Shown: positions 8,184 to 17,301 of the stretch, piece after piece
Layout: the number at the start of each line of letters is the position of its first letter
Numbering within the stretch: position 1 is the stretch's first letter
NCBI GenBank assembly: GCA_963792125.1
Contig: CAWBVA010000012.1
Coordinates: forward strand, 620,001-684,000
Source of the DNA: Methanocella_A sp963792125
GTDB taxonomy: Archaea > Halobacteriota > Methanocellia > Methanocellales > Methanocellaceae
Length of the DNA: 64,000 bases
Reading direction: 5' to 3'
Made by a program: the position numbers and the translations under genes
The notes under the pieces: generated by a model
What the model saw: the letters and a program-made list of their open reading frames with translations, nothing else
Database searches by the model: none
What the model was told of the DNA's origin: nothing

Positions 8184-9002
8184 ATAATCGCTCTTATCAC
8201 CTCGGACTTTGCCGTTTACGAGAAAATGGTCGCGGAACTGAAGAGCCGCGAAATGCCTTTTATCACGTTGAGAGTCGGAGACCACATCCCGGCAAATGTC
8301 GACGTTGTCATCACCACCGAGAACGAGGCGGATACAATCGCATGGGACGGCAATCATCTCGTAATCTATGACGACACAGTGGCCACGGTCAACCGGGCCA
8401 TCAGGGCTGAGCGAAAAACCGAGCCGTCCGGCGCCATGATCATCGGCATCGATCCTGGCCGCAGGCCGGGCGTGGCCGTGATGTCGGGCGACATGGTGAT
8501 CGCCGTCCATCAGGTGAGCCCCACAGAGGTCGAGCCGCTGGTGAGGAAGATCGAGCATGACTACCGGCCTACCTCTATCGTCGTCCGCATTGGCAACGGC
8601 GCACGGCTGGTGACCACGCAGATCATTAATACGCTGCTGCAGGCTGGCTTCAAAGTAGAGCTGGTCGACGAGACCGGCACGACACCTCATATCGGCCGGG
8701 ACGTGCATACGAACACGGTCAGGGATATTATAGCGGCGATTAACATCGCGCGCATCAAAGGTGTCCCGGTGGGGCATGAGCGGGAGGTCGAGCCTTCGAA
8801 GGGCGAAATCCGCGTCATACAGGAGGCAAGCCGCTCCCGGTCAGAGGGCAGGGCGACCATCCCGAGGTACCTGGCACGGCAGGTGGCGCGGGGGGAAATG
8901 ACCATCGACCAGGCCATCGCGATGCATAAGGGCACTATCAAGAATGGCAATGGCGATAAAAACGGCAACGGTCACAACGGGAATGAAGGCCACGACCTGT
9001 AA
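8184..9002 (+). CDS. Conserved archaeal protein with RuvC/RNase-H-like fold
   Basis: About 272 residues. The coding frame extends upstream of ATG 8226 through IIALITSDFAVYEK, preceded at an ideal 6-nt spacing by GGAGGG (8172-8177). The first codon after that spacing is ATA (8184), so translation may use a non-standard start, or a G was misread. The alternative is ATG 8226. The core IIGIDPGRRPGVAVM carries the first acidic residue and glycine pattern of RuvC/RNase-H-like nucleases, followed by a regular beta/alpha pattern. The C-terminus ends in an Asn/Gly/Lys-rich tail (NGNGDKNGNGHNGN) that looks disordered. It resembles archaeal RNase-H-fold proteins of unknown role. Location near radB hints at DNA transactions, but that is inference. 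Confidence 0.6.
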   Translation: MIALITSDFAVYEKMVAELKSREMPFITLRVGDHIPANVDVVITTENEADTIAWDGNHLVIYDDTVATVNRAIRAERKTEPSGAMIIGIDPGRRPGVAVMSGDMVIAVHQVSPTEVEPLVRKIEHDYRPTSIVVRIGNGARLVTTQIINTLLQAGFKVELVDETGTTPHIGRDVHTNTVRDIIAAINIARIKGVPVGHEREVEPSKGEIRVIQEASRSRSEGRATIPRYLARQVARGEMTIDQAIAMHKGTIKNGNGDKNGNGHNGNEGHDL

Positions 9003-9074
9003 GGTCATGAGGATCTGCCAGGCGCGAGCATTCTTGCGCGCAAGCGACCGCCGTGGCAGTCTTATCTTTCAGTA

Positions 9075-9806
9075 TCAGCACCTGGCCTGCCGGAAGTACT
9101 TCCAGCCAGTCTTCGCTATTTTCATCCGGGCGTCAGGGTCCTCGCGAATCCATTTTATTACTTTGTTAAAGGCCGAAGCCGGGTCGCGGGTCTCTTTCGG
9201 GTCGAAGTACTCGCGGTACCCGAGCGATACAATATATTCCTTAAAGCGCTCTTCCAGCTCATGCTGCAGCAGTCCCGTAATCTCGGTCACATGCACCTCG
9301 TAGCCGGCTTCGCGCAAGACTTCCTTCGACCGGGAGTTCACGTAGCCGGTGCAGATCTCTACCGATGTGTCGGAAGGGCGCCCGCCCAGCTTCTCCACAA
9401 GCGCTAACGTGACGTGTGCGGCCTCCTCAAGATACGCGTGCGTCTCGAACGGCTTTCCCTGGAAAAACCGGACGTCCACCATGCCTGTTTCGATGTGCCC
9501 GGCTGCCTCGGCGCCAATCATCACGCCCCCCAGCGGGAACCCCCATCCGGAGTCGTCTACCTTAATAACCTTTTCCCTGACGGGCGCCTCTCCGGACAGC
9601 AGTCGCTCCAGCGTGCGATAATCAGTGGTCACCAGCTTTAGCTGCCCTTTCGCGTTCCGGTAGACTCGGGCGGTCCACCGGGGCGTTACGCGTATACCGT
9701 CGCCGTAGATGCTCAGGACTACATAGGGGCTGGCCTCTCTGCGTTGCGGCAGTCCCAGTCCTTCGATGGCCCGCAAAGTCGTCTCGTTTATGGGCCTGAC
9801 ATCCAT
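9075..9806 (-). CDS. Conserved archaeal protein of unknown function
   Basis: 244 residues starting at ATG 9806, which is preceded by GAGGGG at good spacing. The N-terminal part contains a short beta-rich stretch (YVVLSIYGDGIRV), then VDDSGWGFPLGGVMIGA, which resembles the first strand of RNase-H-like folds (acidic residues followed by a glycine turn). Later segments are EICTGYVNSRSKEVLREAG and a helical C-terminus with KWIREDPDARMKIAKTGWKYF. No membrane segment or signal peptide is present. It converges with the RuvC-like gene at 8184-9002, 72 bp away. I do not recognise a named family with certainty. Confidence 0.55.
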   Translation of the reverse strand: MDVRPINETTLRAIEGLGLPQRREASPYVVLSIYGDGIRVTPRWTARVYRNAKGQLKLVTTDYRTLERLLSGEAPVREKVIKVDDSGWGFPLGGVMIGAEAAGHIETGMVDVRFFQGKPFETHAYLEEAAHVTLALVEKLGGRPSDTSVEICTGYVNSRSKEVLREAGYEVHVTEITGLLQHELEERFKEYIVSLGYREYFDPKETRDPASAFNKVIKWIREDPDARMKIAKTGWKYFRQARC

Positions 9807-10211
9807 ATTTCCCCTCTGGTGATACAAACCATAATAAATACTGCCTGAGCGATCTCTCGCTCTATTATTAATATTAATCCGTGAATGTTTAAAATAATTC
9901 CTTTTTTCGGTATTTAATTTTAACAGGGGCCGGGGATTAGCCGGTGAAGGCTGCCCGGCGCGATCGCCTTTATTTTCATGTGTTTCCGCCCGGAAAGCTT
10001 ATAAAACGCAACAGTTATTCATATACCCGTTATAATTAATGTAAGGGTTAATATAATAACTTACAAAAATATAACACAAGCCTTATTACCTTATAGTAAG
10101 TAAGCAGTATAGGACATATCTGGAACTATATATATCATCGTTTCAGATTACTGTCAGGTGAGAAAAGCGGGATGGTAAGATGGGTTATCATATTACACTG
10201 GGGGATAGCAG
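9807..10211 (+). promoter_or_regulatory. Promoter and leader region of nrdD
   Basis: This 405-bp spacer is AT-rich in its right half. It holds an imperfect 24-bp palindrome, GTAAGGGTTA...TAACTTAC (10041-10064), about 60 bp before a TATA box (ACTATATATATC, about 10125-10136). A predicted start near 10160 would give a leader of about 50 nt ending in GGGGGATAGCAG before ATG 10212. The palindrome is a candidate operator for nrdD control; the binding protein is not known. Confidence 0.45.
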
Positions 10212-12554
10212 ATGGCATCGCTGAACTATGGCAAACCGGCCGGAGAAGGGAGCCTGTATATCATCAAATCAGACAGCAGGATCGAGCTGTTCGATCCTAA
10301 CAAGGTAGTGGTCAGCCTGATCAAATCGGGCGTGCCCTACAGGCTGGCGTGCGACATCGCCGACGACCTGCAGTACAGGGTTCACGATGGCATCACGACC
10401 AAGTCGCTCCGGACGATTCTCCTGAACATCATCGACCAGAAGGACCCGGAAGCCGCTCTGCGATACAAGCAGTCCCACGAGATGTTCGTGCGGACATCTC
10501 GTGGCACGCTCGAGCCGTTCGACTACCGGATGATCGAGACCTCACTGGTCAAAGAGACAGGCATCCCCCAACAATCGGCAATTCACGTAGCAAAGGAAGT
10601 CGAGGCCAAGCTACGCAAGCTCAAAGTCAATTACCTCAGCGCACCGCTCATCCGTGAGATCGTAACAGTCCAGTTGCTCGAAGAGGGCATGGAAGAGGCA
10701 CGTGCGAAGTACACCAGGCTGGGCATGCCGGTCTACGACGTCACCCACCTCATCGAGCAGGGCAGCAAGGAGAACGCGAACCTCCACCACAACCCCGAGA
10801 CCATTCACAAGTTCGCCGGCGACCAGATCCTGCGCGAGTTCCTGATGGTCAAGGTGCTCCCGGGCTACATCGGCGACGCCCACATGCGCGGCGACATTCA
10901 CCTGCACGACGCGGACTACTTCGCGGTCAGGCCGAACTGCCTGCAGCACGACCTGAGCTGGTTCTTCGAGAACGGGCTTCGCGTGGACGGCACAGGCAAG
11001 CACACCTCTGTCGCGGCGCCGCCCAAGCACGCGATGGTGGCCGCGCTACATGCGGCAAAGGTGCTGGCATCCGCACAGACCAACATGGCCGGCGGCCAGT
11101 CGCTGGATAATTTCAACATCTTCATGGCGCCCTTCTTCACGGGCATGAGCTATGAGGACGTCAAGCAGGTCGCCCAGGCGTTCGTCTACGAGATGAACAT
11201 GCAGTACGTGGCCCGTGGCGGCCAGGTCGTATTCTCAAATATCGACATCGAGCTCACGGTGCCGAAGTACCTTGCAAGCAAGCCCGCCATCGGCCCGAAG
11301 GGCAAGGTCATGGGCACTTATGCGGATTATCACGACGAGCTGATCACTTTCACCAACGCGTTACTGGACACCTTCATGGAGGGCGACGCACTCGGCAAGC
11401 CCCACCTGTTCCCGAACACCATCGTCAAGGTTCGGGACAGCGCCTTCAAGGACCCGGAGCAGAAAGAGATGCTCTTCAAGGTGCACCAGCTGTTCTCCAA
11501 GTACGGCACGCCGTACATCCTCAACATGCTCCCGGAGTGGCAGCATGACGCCGTCAACAGCATGGGTTGCCGGACACGGCTCAGCGGCGACTGGGCGGAC
11601 AAGCAGGGCTACGACGACCCGTCTATGTCGACCATGAGAACGGGCAACATCCACTATAATACCGTCAACCTGCCGCGCATCGCCCTCGAGGCCAACGGCG
11701 ACGACAGCCGGATCTTCGAGATCATGGACAAGCGGCTCGACCTGATACGCGAGGCGCTGAACATCAAGCACGACCTCATGGACAAGCGGCTCCACGTGAA
11801 CAAGATACTGCCGTTCCTCACCCAGAAGGGCAAGGACGGCCAGGAGTACTACCGGTTCAAGGACTTGACGCATACGGTCGGCTTCGTCGGGCTCAACGAG
11901 CTCACGAAGATACACTGCGGCGCCGGGCTCCACGAGTCCATGGATGCCTACGACTTCGGCATCGACGTGATCAGGTACATGCGCGACTGGGCGGACACGA
12001 TGACCGAGCTGACCGGGTGGCGCTGGACGCTGACCCAGACGCCGGCCGAGTCCACGGCAGGCCGCTTCGCCAGGCTGGACATGAAAGAGTTCGGCAACCG
12101 GGCGATCGTCAACGGCGACCGGGAGAAAGGCGCGGTCTACTACACCAACAGCTCACACGTGCAGGTCAACGCAGACATCCCCCTGTTCGAGCGGGCGAAG
12201 ATGGACGGCAAGTTCCACCCGATCTGCAACGGCGGCCACATAGCGCACCTGTTCCTCGGCGAAGGCACGCCGGACCCGCAGGGCCTGATGAGCCTGACCG
12301 AGAAGATCTGCCGCAACACCAACGCAGGCCTCTTCGACTACACGAGGGACCTGACGACGTGCCGGAAGTGCACCACCGTGTCGGGCGGCCTGCTCAACGC
12401 CTGTCCCAACTGCGGCGCCGGCGGCCAGGACCTCGAGTACTACTCGCGGATCACCGGCTACTGCCAGCGCATCGGCAGCGGCGACAGCGCAGGCGGCTGG
12501 AACGACGCGAAGATCGCGGAGCTCCGGGACCGGAAGCGGTACTGCATAAACTAA
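10212..12554 (+). CDS. nrdD: Anaerobic (class III) ribonucleoside-triphosphate reductase
   Basis: 780 residues. The N-terminus is an ATP-cone (about residues 15-105, IELFDPNKVVVSLIKSG), which binds the allosteric effector. The body contains typical class III features such as HNPETIHKFAG, DIHLHDADYF and NMAGGQSLDNF. The C-terminus has a zinc site (CRKC and CPNC pairs) followed by the glycyl-radical loop RITGYCQRIG. The enzyme makes deoxyribonucleotides without oxygen using a glycyl radical installed by the radical SAM activase encoded 39 bp downstream. Both are probably co-transcribed from the promoter at about 10130. Length and motifs look complete. Confidence 0.95.
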   Translation: MASLNYGKPAGEGSLYIIKSDSRIELFDPNKVVVSLIKSGVPYRLACDIADDLQYRVHDGITTKSLRTILLNIIDQKDPEAALRYKQSHEMFVRTSRGTLEPFDYRMIETSLVKETGIPQQSAIHVAKEVEAKLRKLKVNYLSAPLIREIVTVQLLEEGMEEARAKYTRLGMPVYDVTHLIEQGSKENANLHHNPETIHKFAGDQILREFLMVKVLPGYIGDAHMRGDIHLHDADYFAVRPNCLQHDLSWFFENGLRVDGTGKHTSVAAPPKHAMVAALHAAKVLASAQTNMAGGQSLDNFNIFMAPFFTGMSYEDVKQVAQAFVYEMNMQYVARGGQVVFSNIDIELTVPKYLASKPAIGPKGKVMGTYADYHDELITFTNALLDTFMEGDALGKPHLFPNTIVKVRDSAFKDPEQKEMLFKVHQLFSKYGTPYILNMLPEWQHDAVNSMGCRTRLSGDWADKQGYDDPSMSTMRTGNIHYNTVNLPRIALEANGDDSRIFEIMDKRLDLIREALNIKHDLMDKRLHVNKILPFLTQKGKDGQEYYRFKDLTHTVGFVGLNELTKIHCGAGLHESMDAYDFGIDVIRYMRDWADTMTELTGWRWTLTQTPAESTAGRFARLDMKEFGNRAIVNGDREKGAVYYTNSSHVQVNADIPLFERAKMDGKFHPICNGGHIAHLFLGEGTPDPQGLMSLTEKICRNTNAGLFDYTRDLTTCRKCTTVSGGLLNACPNCGAGGQDLEYYSRITGYCQRIGSGDSAGGWNDAKIAELRDRKRYCIN

Positions 12555-12593
12555 ATAAAGCTAAAAACGTTTTCTTTTCTTTTGGTGGTCTTT

Positions 12594-13376
12594 ATGCCCT
12601 TTATGCAAGTATACCTCGGGGATATCGTACCAACATCGACGCTCGAATGGCCGGGCAAGGTGTCACTGGTGGTCTTCTTCCGGGGATGCCCGTTCAGGTG
12701 CCCCTACTGCGCCAACGCACAGTTCGTCGACCTGGAGTCCGGCGAGCCAGTCGAGCTGGAAAAGGTGACGGCGGAAATCGAGAGAGCGAAGGACTTCATC
12801 GATGCCGTCGTCGTCTCGGGCGGCGAGCCGTTCATGCAGCAGTCGGCATTCCACGAGATTGCCCGGTACGCTAAAAGCCTCGGCCTGCTGGTCGGGACAC
12901 AGACTAATGGCATGTACCCGGACAGGATTTCTGCGGCCGCCGGGCTGGGCCTGCTGGACGCGGTCATGCTGGATGTCAAGGCCCCGCTGGAGCTGAATGC
13001 CTATTCACGGGCCACAGGGGACCGGGACAGGTGCGACATCCTGGACGCAGTTACAAGGACCGTAGCGCTTTGTAACAGACTGCGGGCCGAGGGAAAACTG
13101 GCTTATTATGAAGTCAGGACTACGGTGTTCCGGGGCATTTCGGACAGGCCGGATGACGTCGCAGCGATCGCTGCGGCGGTACAGTGCGACGCCTACGTGA
13201 TCCAGCAGGGCCGGCCTGAGATCGCCATGGACGAGTCGATCAAAAAGCTGGAGGCTGTACCCCGTAACGAGCTGCTGGAACTGGCCAGGCTTGCGAGGCG
13301 CAGTGTATCGCATGAAAAGGTGAAGGTCGTCAAGGTACGGACACGTGAGATGGGCGACGAGGTCGTCCTTCAATAG
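12594..13376 (+). CDS. nrdG: Anaerobic ribonucleotide reductase activating protein (radical SAM)
   Basis: The start at ATG 12594 follows GGTGG at short spacing. The protein of about 260 residues begins MPFMQVYLGDIVPTSTLEWP, with the cluster motif RGCPFRCPYC (CxxxCxxC) near residue 35 and a later SGGEPFMQQ motif that contacts S-adenosylmethionine. It belongs to the longer archaeal NrdG type related to pyruvate formate-lyase activases. Its job is to abstract hydrogen from the NrdD glycine, creating the radical. Immediate proximity to nrdD supports the assignment. A basic C-terminal tail (HEKVKVVKVRTREMG) is present. Confidence 0.88.
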   Translation: MPFMQVYLGDIVPTSTLEWPGKVSLVVFFRGCPFRCPYCANAQFVDLESGEPVELEKVTAEIERAKDFIDAVVVSGGEPFMQQSAFHEIARYAKSLGLLVGTQTNGMYPDRISAAAGLGLLDAVMLDVKAPLELNAYSRATGDRDRCDILDAVTRTVALCNRLRAEGKLAYYEVRTTVFRGISDRPDDVAAIAAAVQCDAYVIQQGRPEIAMDESIKKLEAVPRNELLELARLARRSVSHEKVKVVKVRTREMGDEVVLQ

Positions 13377-13514
13377 CTGACATGCCGACTCTAAAAATGC
13401 ACAGAAATTAAGTCTTGTTTATGCAATGCGCCCCCGGTCATACCCACAGCCGATGCCGGGCACGCGTGCGCGCGCGAACGGCCGGGCGGGCAGTAATGAT
13501 CGCTGCATTATGAC

Positions 13515-14129
13515 TTATAATTTCCTGCGGGGCACTGTCTGCTTCGTGGCAACGGTCACGACAGGACTTTCCTGCGGGCCAGGAGGCAGCTGCTTCTGTG
13601 CCTTGATGCCGCCGTGCTTGACTCGCCTCACGCACTCCCGGTTGATGACTTTCCATACCTCGTGCTCGAGTGCGTTGCGACGATACTCAGCGTCATAGCT
13701 CAGGTAAGAGAAGAGGAGGATGCCGATGGCCAGCGCGACGATCACAATGGCGGCGGCTATCGCGATGAAGATGGTTGTCTGGATGTTCACAGTGAAATAG
13801 AGGACGACCTGGATTGCGACAGCCAGCAACAGCGGGACTATCAGGCCTGCAAAGGACAGCCATATCTTATGAGGCTTGTATACGCCTGTCTTCGACTTGA
13901 ACTCGGAGATCTTTTCCATGACGGTAAGCTTCTCGCCCGTGTTGCACGAAGCCGTGATGAAGGCAGTGACGTCCTTCTGCTGGTCCTTCGTGAGTCCAGT
14001 CCCTCCGACTGCCACCCGGACGTAGCCCAGCAACGGCGTATGCAGCCGCTCTGCCGTTCGCTTTTCCGTGGCCTCCCGTATGGCGTATACTTTCTTGATT
14101 GTCGTAAGGATTAGCTCTTCGTTATTCAT
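13515..14129 (-). CDS. Hypothetical membrane protein, two transmembrane segments
   Basis: 204 residues from ATG 14129, which has GGTGGT upstream. Residues 1-100 are soluble and charged (EELILTTIKKVYAIREATEK, then a segment with TGLTKDQQKDVTAFI). Two long hydrophobic segments follow (about 112-135 and 138-165). The C-terminal 40 residues are basic and proline-rich (KQLPPGPQESPVV). The topology suggests a membrane hairpin with both termini in the cytoplasm. No family was recognised. It is transcribed toward nrdG and divergently from the UPF0200/UPF0201 fusion gene. Confidence 0.55.
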   Translation of the reverse strand: MNNEELILTTIKKVYAIREATEKRTAERLHTPLLGYVRVAVGGTGLTKDQQKDVTAFITASCNTGEKLTVMEKISEFKSKTGVYKPHKIWLSFAGLIVPLLLAVAIQVVLYFTVNIQTTIFIAIAAAIVIVALAIGILLFSYLSYDAEYRRNALEHEVWKVINRECVRRVKHGGIKAQKQLPPGPQESPVVTVATKQTVPRRKL

Positions 14130-14322
14130 GAGACTACCACCGCATCCTCGTTTTACTATGACATTACGTATTAAATACTTATACCAGAAAAGTTTTGTGT
14201 TATATTCCTGCAACTCCGGGCAGTTCCTGAGTACAGTCCGGATTTCCACAAGTATTATTATGTCCGGCCTCTAAAGACAACTCGAAAATTGACATACGAG
14301 GAAATGCAGAGGCGTTGTTTTT

Positions 14323-15273
14323 ATGAAGGTCATAGCGTTCGTGGGCATGCCGGGAGCGGGAAAGTCGGAGGCGTCGGGCGTTGCCCGGGAAATGGGCCTG
14401 CCAGTCGTCGTCATGGGTGACGTGCTCAGGGAAGAGGTCCGCAACAGGGGTCTGCCGCCGACTGACGAAAATATCGGCGGCGTCGCTAACCAGCTGCGTA
14501 AGGACGAGGGCATGGACGCGATCGCTAAGAGATGCATACCCATAATCGAGGCTCTCAATGCCCGCATGGTCGTCGTGGACGGCATCCGGGGCATCGCCGA
14601 GGTGGAGACGTTCAAGAAGGCCTTCGGCGAGAGCTTCACCCTGGTAAAGATCGACGCGCCCTTCGAAGTGCGGCTGGACCGGCTGCGCCGCCGGGCAAGA
14701 TCAGACGACATGGGCAGTCCCGGGTGGCTGAAGCAGCGCGACGAGCGCGAGCTGTCCTGGGGGATGGGCAAGGCGATCGACGTGGCCGAAAAGTCTGTCG
14801 TGAACCTCGACCCCATCGAGCGGTTTCATGACGAAATCCGCTCCATACTGCGCAAAGAGGGCATCCAGACGACGGTCTCCGTCCTGCTCTTTCCCACCGA
14901 GATCGAGGACCGGGTAAGGAAGGCGGTCGAGAACATTTTCCCGGGTACCCGGCTGGCGCTCATCAGGAAGGAAGGGTTTGTGGACCGGATGGAGGGCATG
15001 GCGCCCTCGCTGGACGCGCTGCACGAGCTTCTGCGCAGGCAGAAGATACTGGATACCGCGAGGAACAGTTTTTATAACGGCCTGAAGGAGAAAGAGATCT
15101 CGTTCCAGCTCAACAAGCAGGCCGCATTCATGGGCTATGTGAACTTCCTCGACCATGAGGTGGCGCTGGGCGGCATCTATGTCACCGTCGAGACGGGCGA
15201 GCCTGAGCTGATCATCGACTGGCTGGCGCCGCGTACCGCGGAGGGCAGGCCAATCAAGGAGATCAGCCTGTGA
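14323..15273 (+). CDS. UPF0200/UPF0201 fusion: kinase-like domain plus RNA-binding-like domain
   Basis: 316 residues in two parts. Residues 1-180 form a P-loop nucleotide kinase-like domain (UPF0200): Walker A GMPGAGKSEASG at the start, MGDVLREEVRNRG, and VVVDGIRGIAEVE, similar to dephospho-CoA kinase-like folds. Residues about 186-316 match UPF0201 (TVSVLLFPTEIEDRVRKAVE), a small archaeal domain thought to bind RNA. Euryarchaea are known to carry such fusions, but the substrate is unestablished. The stop overlaps the GTG start of the next gene, indicating translational coupling with a sugar-phosphate isomerase-like protein and then a transporter. Confidence 0.8.
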   Translation: MKVIAFVGMPGAGKSEASGVAREMGLPVVVMGDVLREEVRNRGLPPTDENIGGVANQLRKDEGMDAIAKRCIPIIEALNARMVVVDGIRGIAEVETFKKAFGESFTLVKIDAPFEVRLDRLRRRARSDDMGSPGWLKQRDERELSWGMGKAIDVAEKSVVNLDPIERFHDEIRSILRKEGIQTTVSVLLFPTEIEDRVRKAVENIFPGTRLALIRKEGFVDRMEGMAPSLDALHELLRRQKILDTARNSFYNGLKEKEISFQLNKQAAFMGYVNFLDHEVALGGIYVTVETGEPELIIDWLAPRTAEGRPIKEISL

Positions 15274-16049
15274 GCACGGTCAGCTTTTCCGCATACAGGA
15301 TGGTCAACTACCCGTTCTCCTGGGCGCTGGGCCTGGAGGAGATGGGCTTCGAGGGCTGGGAGATCGTGAGCGAGGGACGGCAGAAGATCACCCCGGAGTC
15401 GCTGCCCGAAATCCGTGACATCATCAGCACCATGAACCTCAAGATCACCGTCCATGGGCCGTTTTCAGACCTCAACCCCGCCTCTTTGATCGACCCGATC
15501 TGGGAGGAGACGATCAGGCAGATCAAACAATGTGTCGAGCTGTCATCTGATTTTTCCGAAGTAGTTGTCGTGCACCCGGGGCTACTGTCGCCGCTGGGCA
15601 GCCAGATGCCCGACAAGACATGGGAGAAGAACGTCGAGGCGCTGCGTATCTTATGCCGCCATGCGCAGGACTACGGCGTACGCATCTGCCTCGAGAACAT
15701 GCCTGACATGGAAAAATTGCTGTGCCGTACGCCCGACGAGCTGTTCGGCATGGTCGATTCCGTCGGCATGGACAATATCGGCACGACGTTCGACGCAGGC
15801 CACGCCAACACCACGAGGAACACGGCCGGCTACCTGAAGGAGAAGGCGCGCATCAGCCACGTGCACATCCACGACAACAAAGGTGTCAAGGACGAGCACC
15901 TCCCCCTCGGCGGTGGCACGGTCAACTGGGACCAGGTGCTCGGCGGGCTGAAGGGCTTCGAGGGCGCGCTGGTCGTAGAAGGGCGCAATGTGGAAGAGGG
16001 CAAACAGAGTCTTAGCTTCCTGCGGCGTTGGAGAAAAGAGCAGCGATGA
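15270..16049 (+). CDS. Sugar phosphate isomerase/epimerase-like TIM-barrel protein
   Basis: 259 residues, starting with GTG at 15270 inside the stop of the upstream gene. It belongs to the xylose isomerase-like / AP endonuclease family 2 TIM-barrel superfamily. Expected metal-ligand positions are visible: VHPG, LENMPDME, TFDAGHAN, HVHIHDN and VVEGRN. Members act on sugar phosphates or on abasic DNA. The short length and lack of DNA-binding extensions favour a small-molecule isomerase, but this is inference. It sits in a three-gene operon between UPF0200/0201 and an MFS transporter, each overlapping the next, so it may process what the transporter moves. Confidence 0.75.
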   Translation: MSTVSFSAYRMVNYPFSWALGLEEMGFEGWEIVSEGRQKITPESLPEIRDIISTMNLKITVHGPFSDLNPASLIDPIWEETIRQIKQCVELSSDFSEVVVVHPGLLSPLGSQMPDKTWEKNVEALRILCRHAQDYGVRICLENMPDMEKLLCRTPDELFGMVDSVGMDNIGTTFDAGHANTTRNTAGYLKEKARISHVHIHDNKGVKDEHLPLGGGTVNWDQVLGGLKGFEGALVVEGRNVEEGKQSLSFLRRWRKEQR

Positions 16050-17243
16050 CGGAAAAGGACAACGGCTTCGACAAGCTGCGCGTGTTCATGCTGTCGCTCG
16101 GCCACATGGTGAACGACAGCTACTCCAACGTTATCCCGCCACTACTGCCGTTGCTGCAGGCGACTTACAACCTCAGCTATACCTTGTCGGGCGTGATCAT
16201 GACCGTCTTCACGATCACCTCGAGCGTCATCCAGCCGATATTCGGCTATATCGCGGACAGGCATGGCAGACGGTGGCTGATCGCGCTGAGCGTGCTCTGG
16301 ATTGCCTTCTTCATGTCCATGATCGGCATCGTCGGCTACCTCGGCCTCGACCCAACGAGCTCCTACATCGTCATCCTCGTCCTGGTGGCCATGGCCGGTT
16401 TCGGCTCTTCCGCCTACCATCCGCAGGCCTCGGCCATGGTGCCCCGCATCAGCGGCACCCACAAAGGCGTAGGCGTCTCGATCTTCTCCGCGGGCGGCAA
16501 CCTCGGCTACGCGATCATGCCACTGCTGGTCGTACCTATCACGCAGATGTGGGGCCTGGGTGGCATACTGGTGCTGTTCATCCCGGGGTTATTCATGGCA
16601 CTGCTCCTGCAGCGGTACGCGCCGGAAGCTCCGCAGGCCACATCCGCCACGCCCGGCCTGAAAGAGCTGTATGCAGACATCATGGTGGTCATCAAGCCGC
16701 TGTCAGTGGTAACAGGCGTGGTCTGCATGCGGGCATGGCTCTTCTTCGGCCTGATCACCTTCCTGCCGCTATACCTGATCGCGCAGAACGAAACCCACGA
16801 GGCGGCGAGCCTGCTCCTGTCTGTCATGTTGCTGTGCGGCGCGGTCGGGACGCTGCTTGGCGGCTGGGCTTCCGACCGCTACGGGCGCAAGTTCGTCATC
16901 GCCCTGTCGCTGGTGCTGACAGGGCCCCTGCTGCTGGGCGGGCTCTATACGCAGGGCGTCCTCGGGTGGGCCCTGATGTCGTTCTGCCGGGATGGCGCTG
17001 CTGGCATCGTTCTCGCCTGCAGTACTTATAGCGCAGGGTCTGATACCGAAGAACCAGGGGATGGCCTCGGGCATCATCCTCGGCTTTGCCATCGGGGTGG
17101 GCGGCCTCGGCGTCTCCGTCACCGGCGCGATCGCCGACGCCTACGGCATAGGAGCGGGCACGTACTCGCTGGTGCTGCTGCCGTTTGCAGGACTATTGTT
17201 CACACTCCTGTTGCCGGGTAGGCTTACTCCGGAACGACGCTGA
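16046..17243 (+). pseudogene. MFS transporter (fosmidomycin-resistance-like), one frameshift
   Basis: ATG 16046 overlaps the stop of the upstream gene. The product is a 12-helix major facilitator resembling the fosmidomycin resistance (Fsr) group: GHMVNDSYSNVIPPLLPLL near the start, the loop 2-3 motif GYIADRHGRRW, SSAYHPQASAMV and a second-half GGWASDRYGRK. At about 16989 (TTCTGCCGGGATG) the frame breaks. The remaining residues (MALLASFSPAVLIAQG to the end at 17243) continue in another frame. Removing one C restores a protein of about 398 residues. It is either recently inactivated or a sequence error. Substrate unknown. A tandem paralog follows. Confidence 0.75.
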
Positions 17244-17301
17244 TAGCTTTTTATACGTTCCCGGCACATATATTAAAATCTATTAATGAGGAGATGGCTG
17301 T

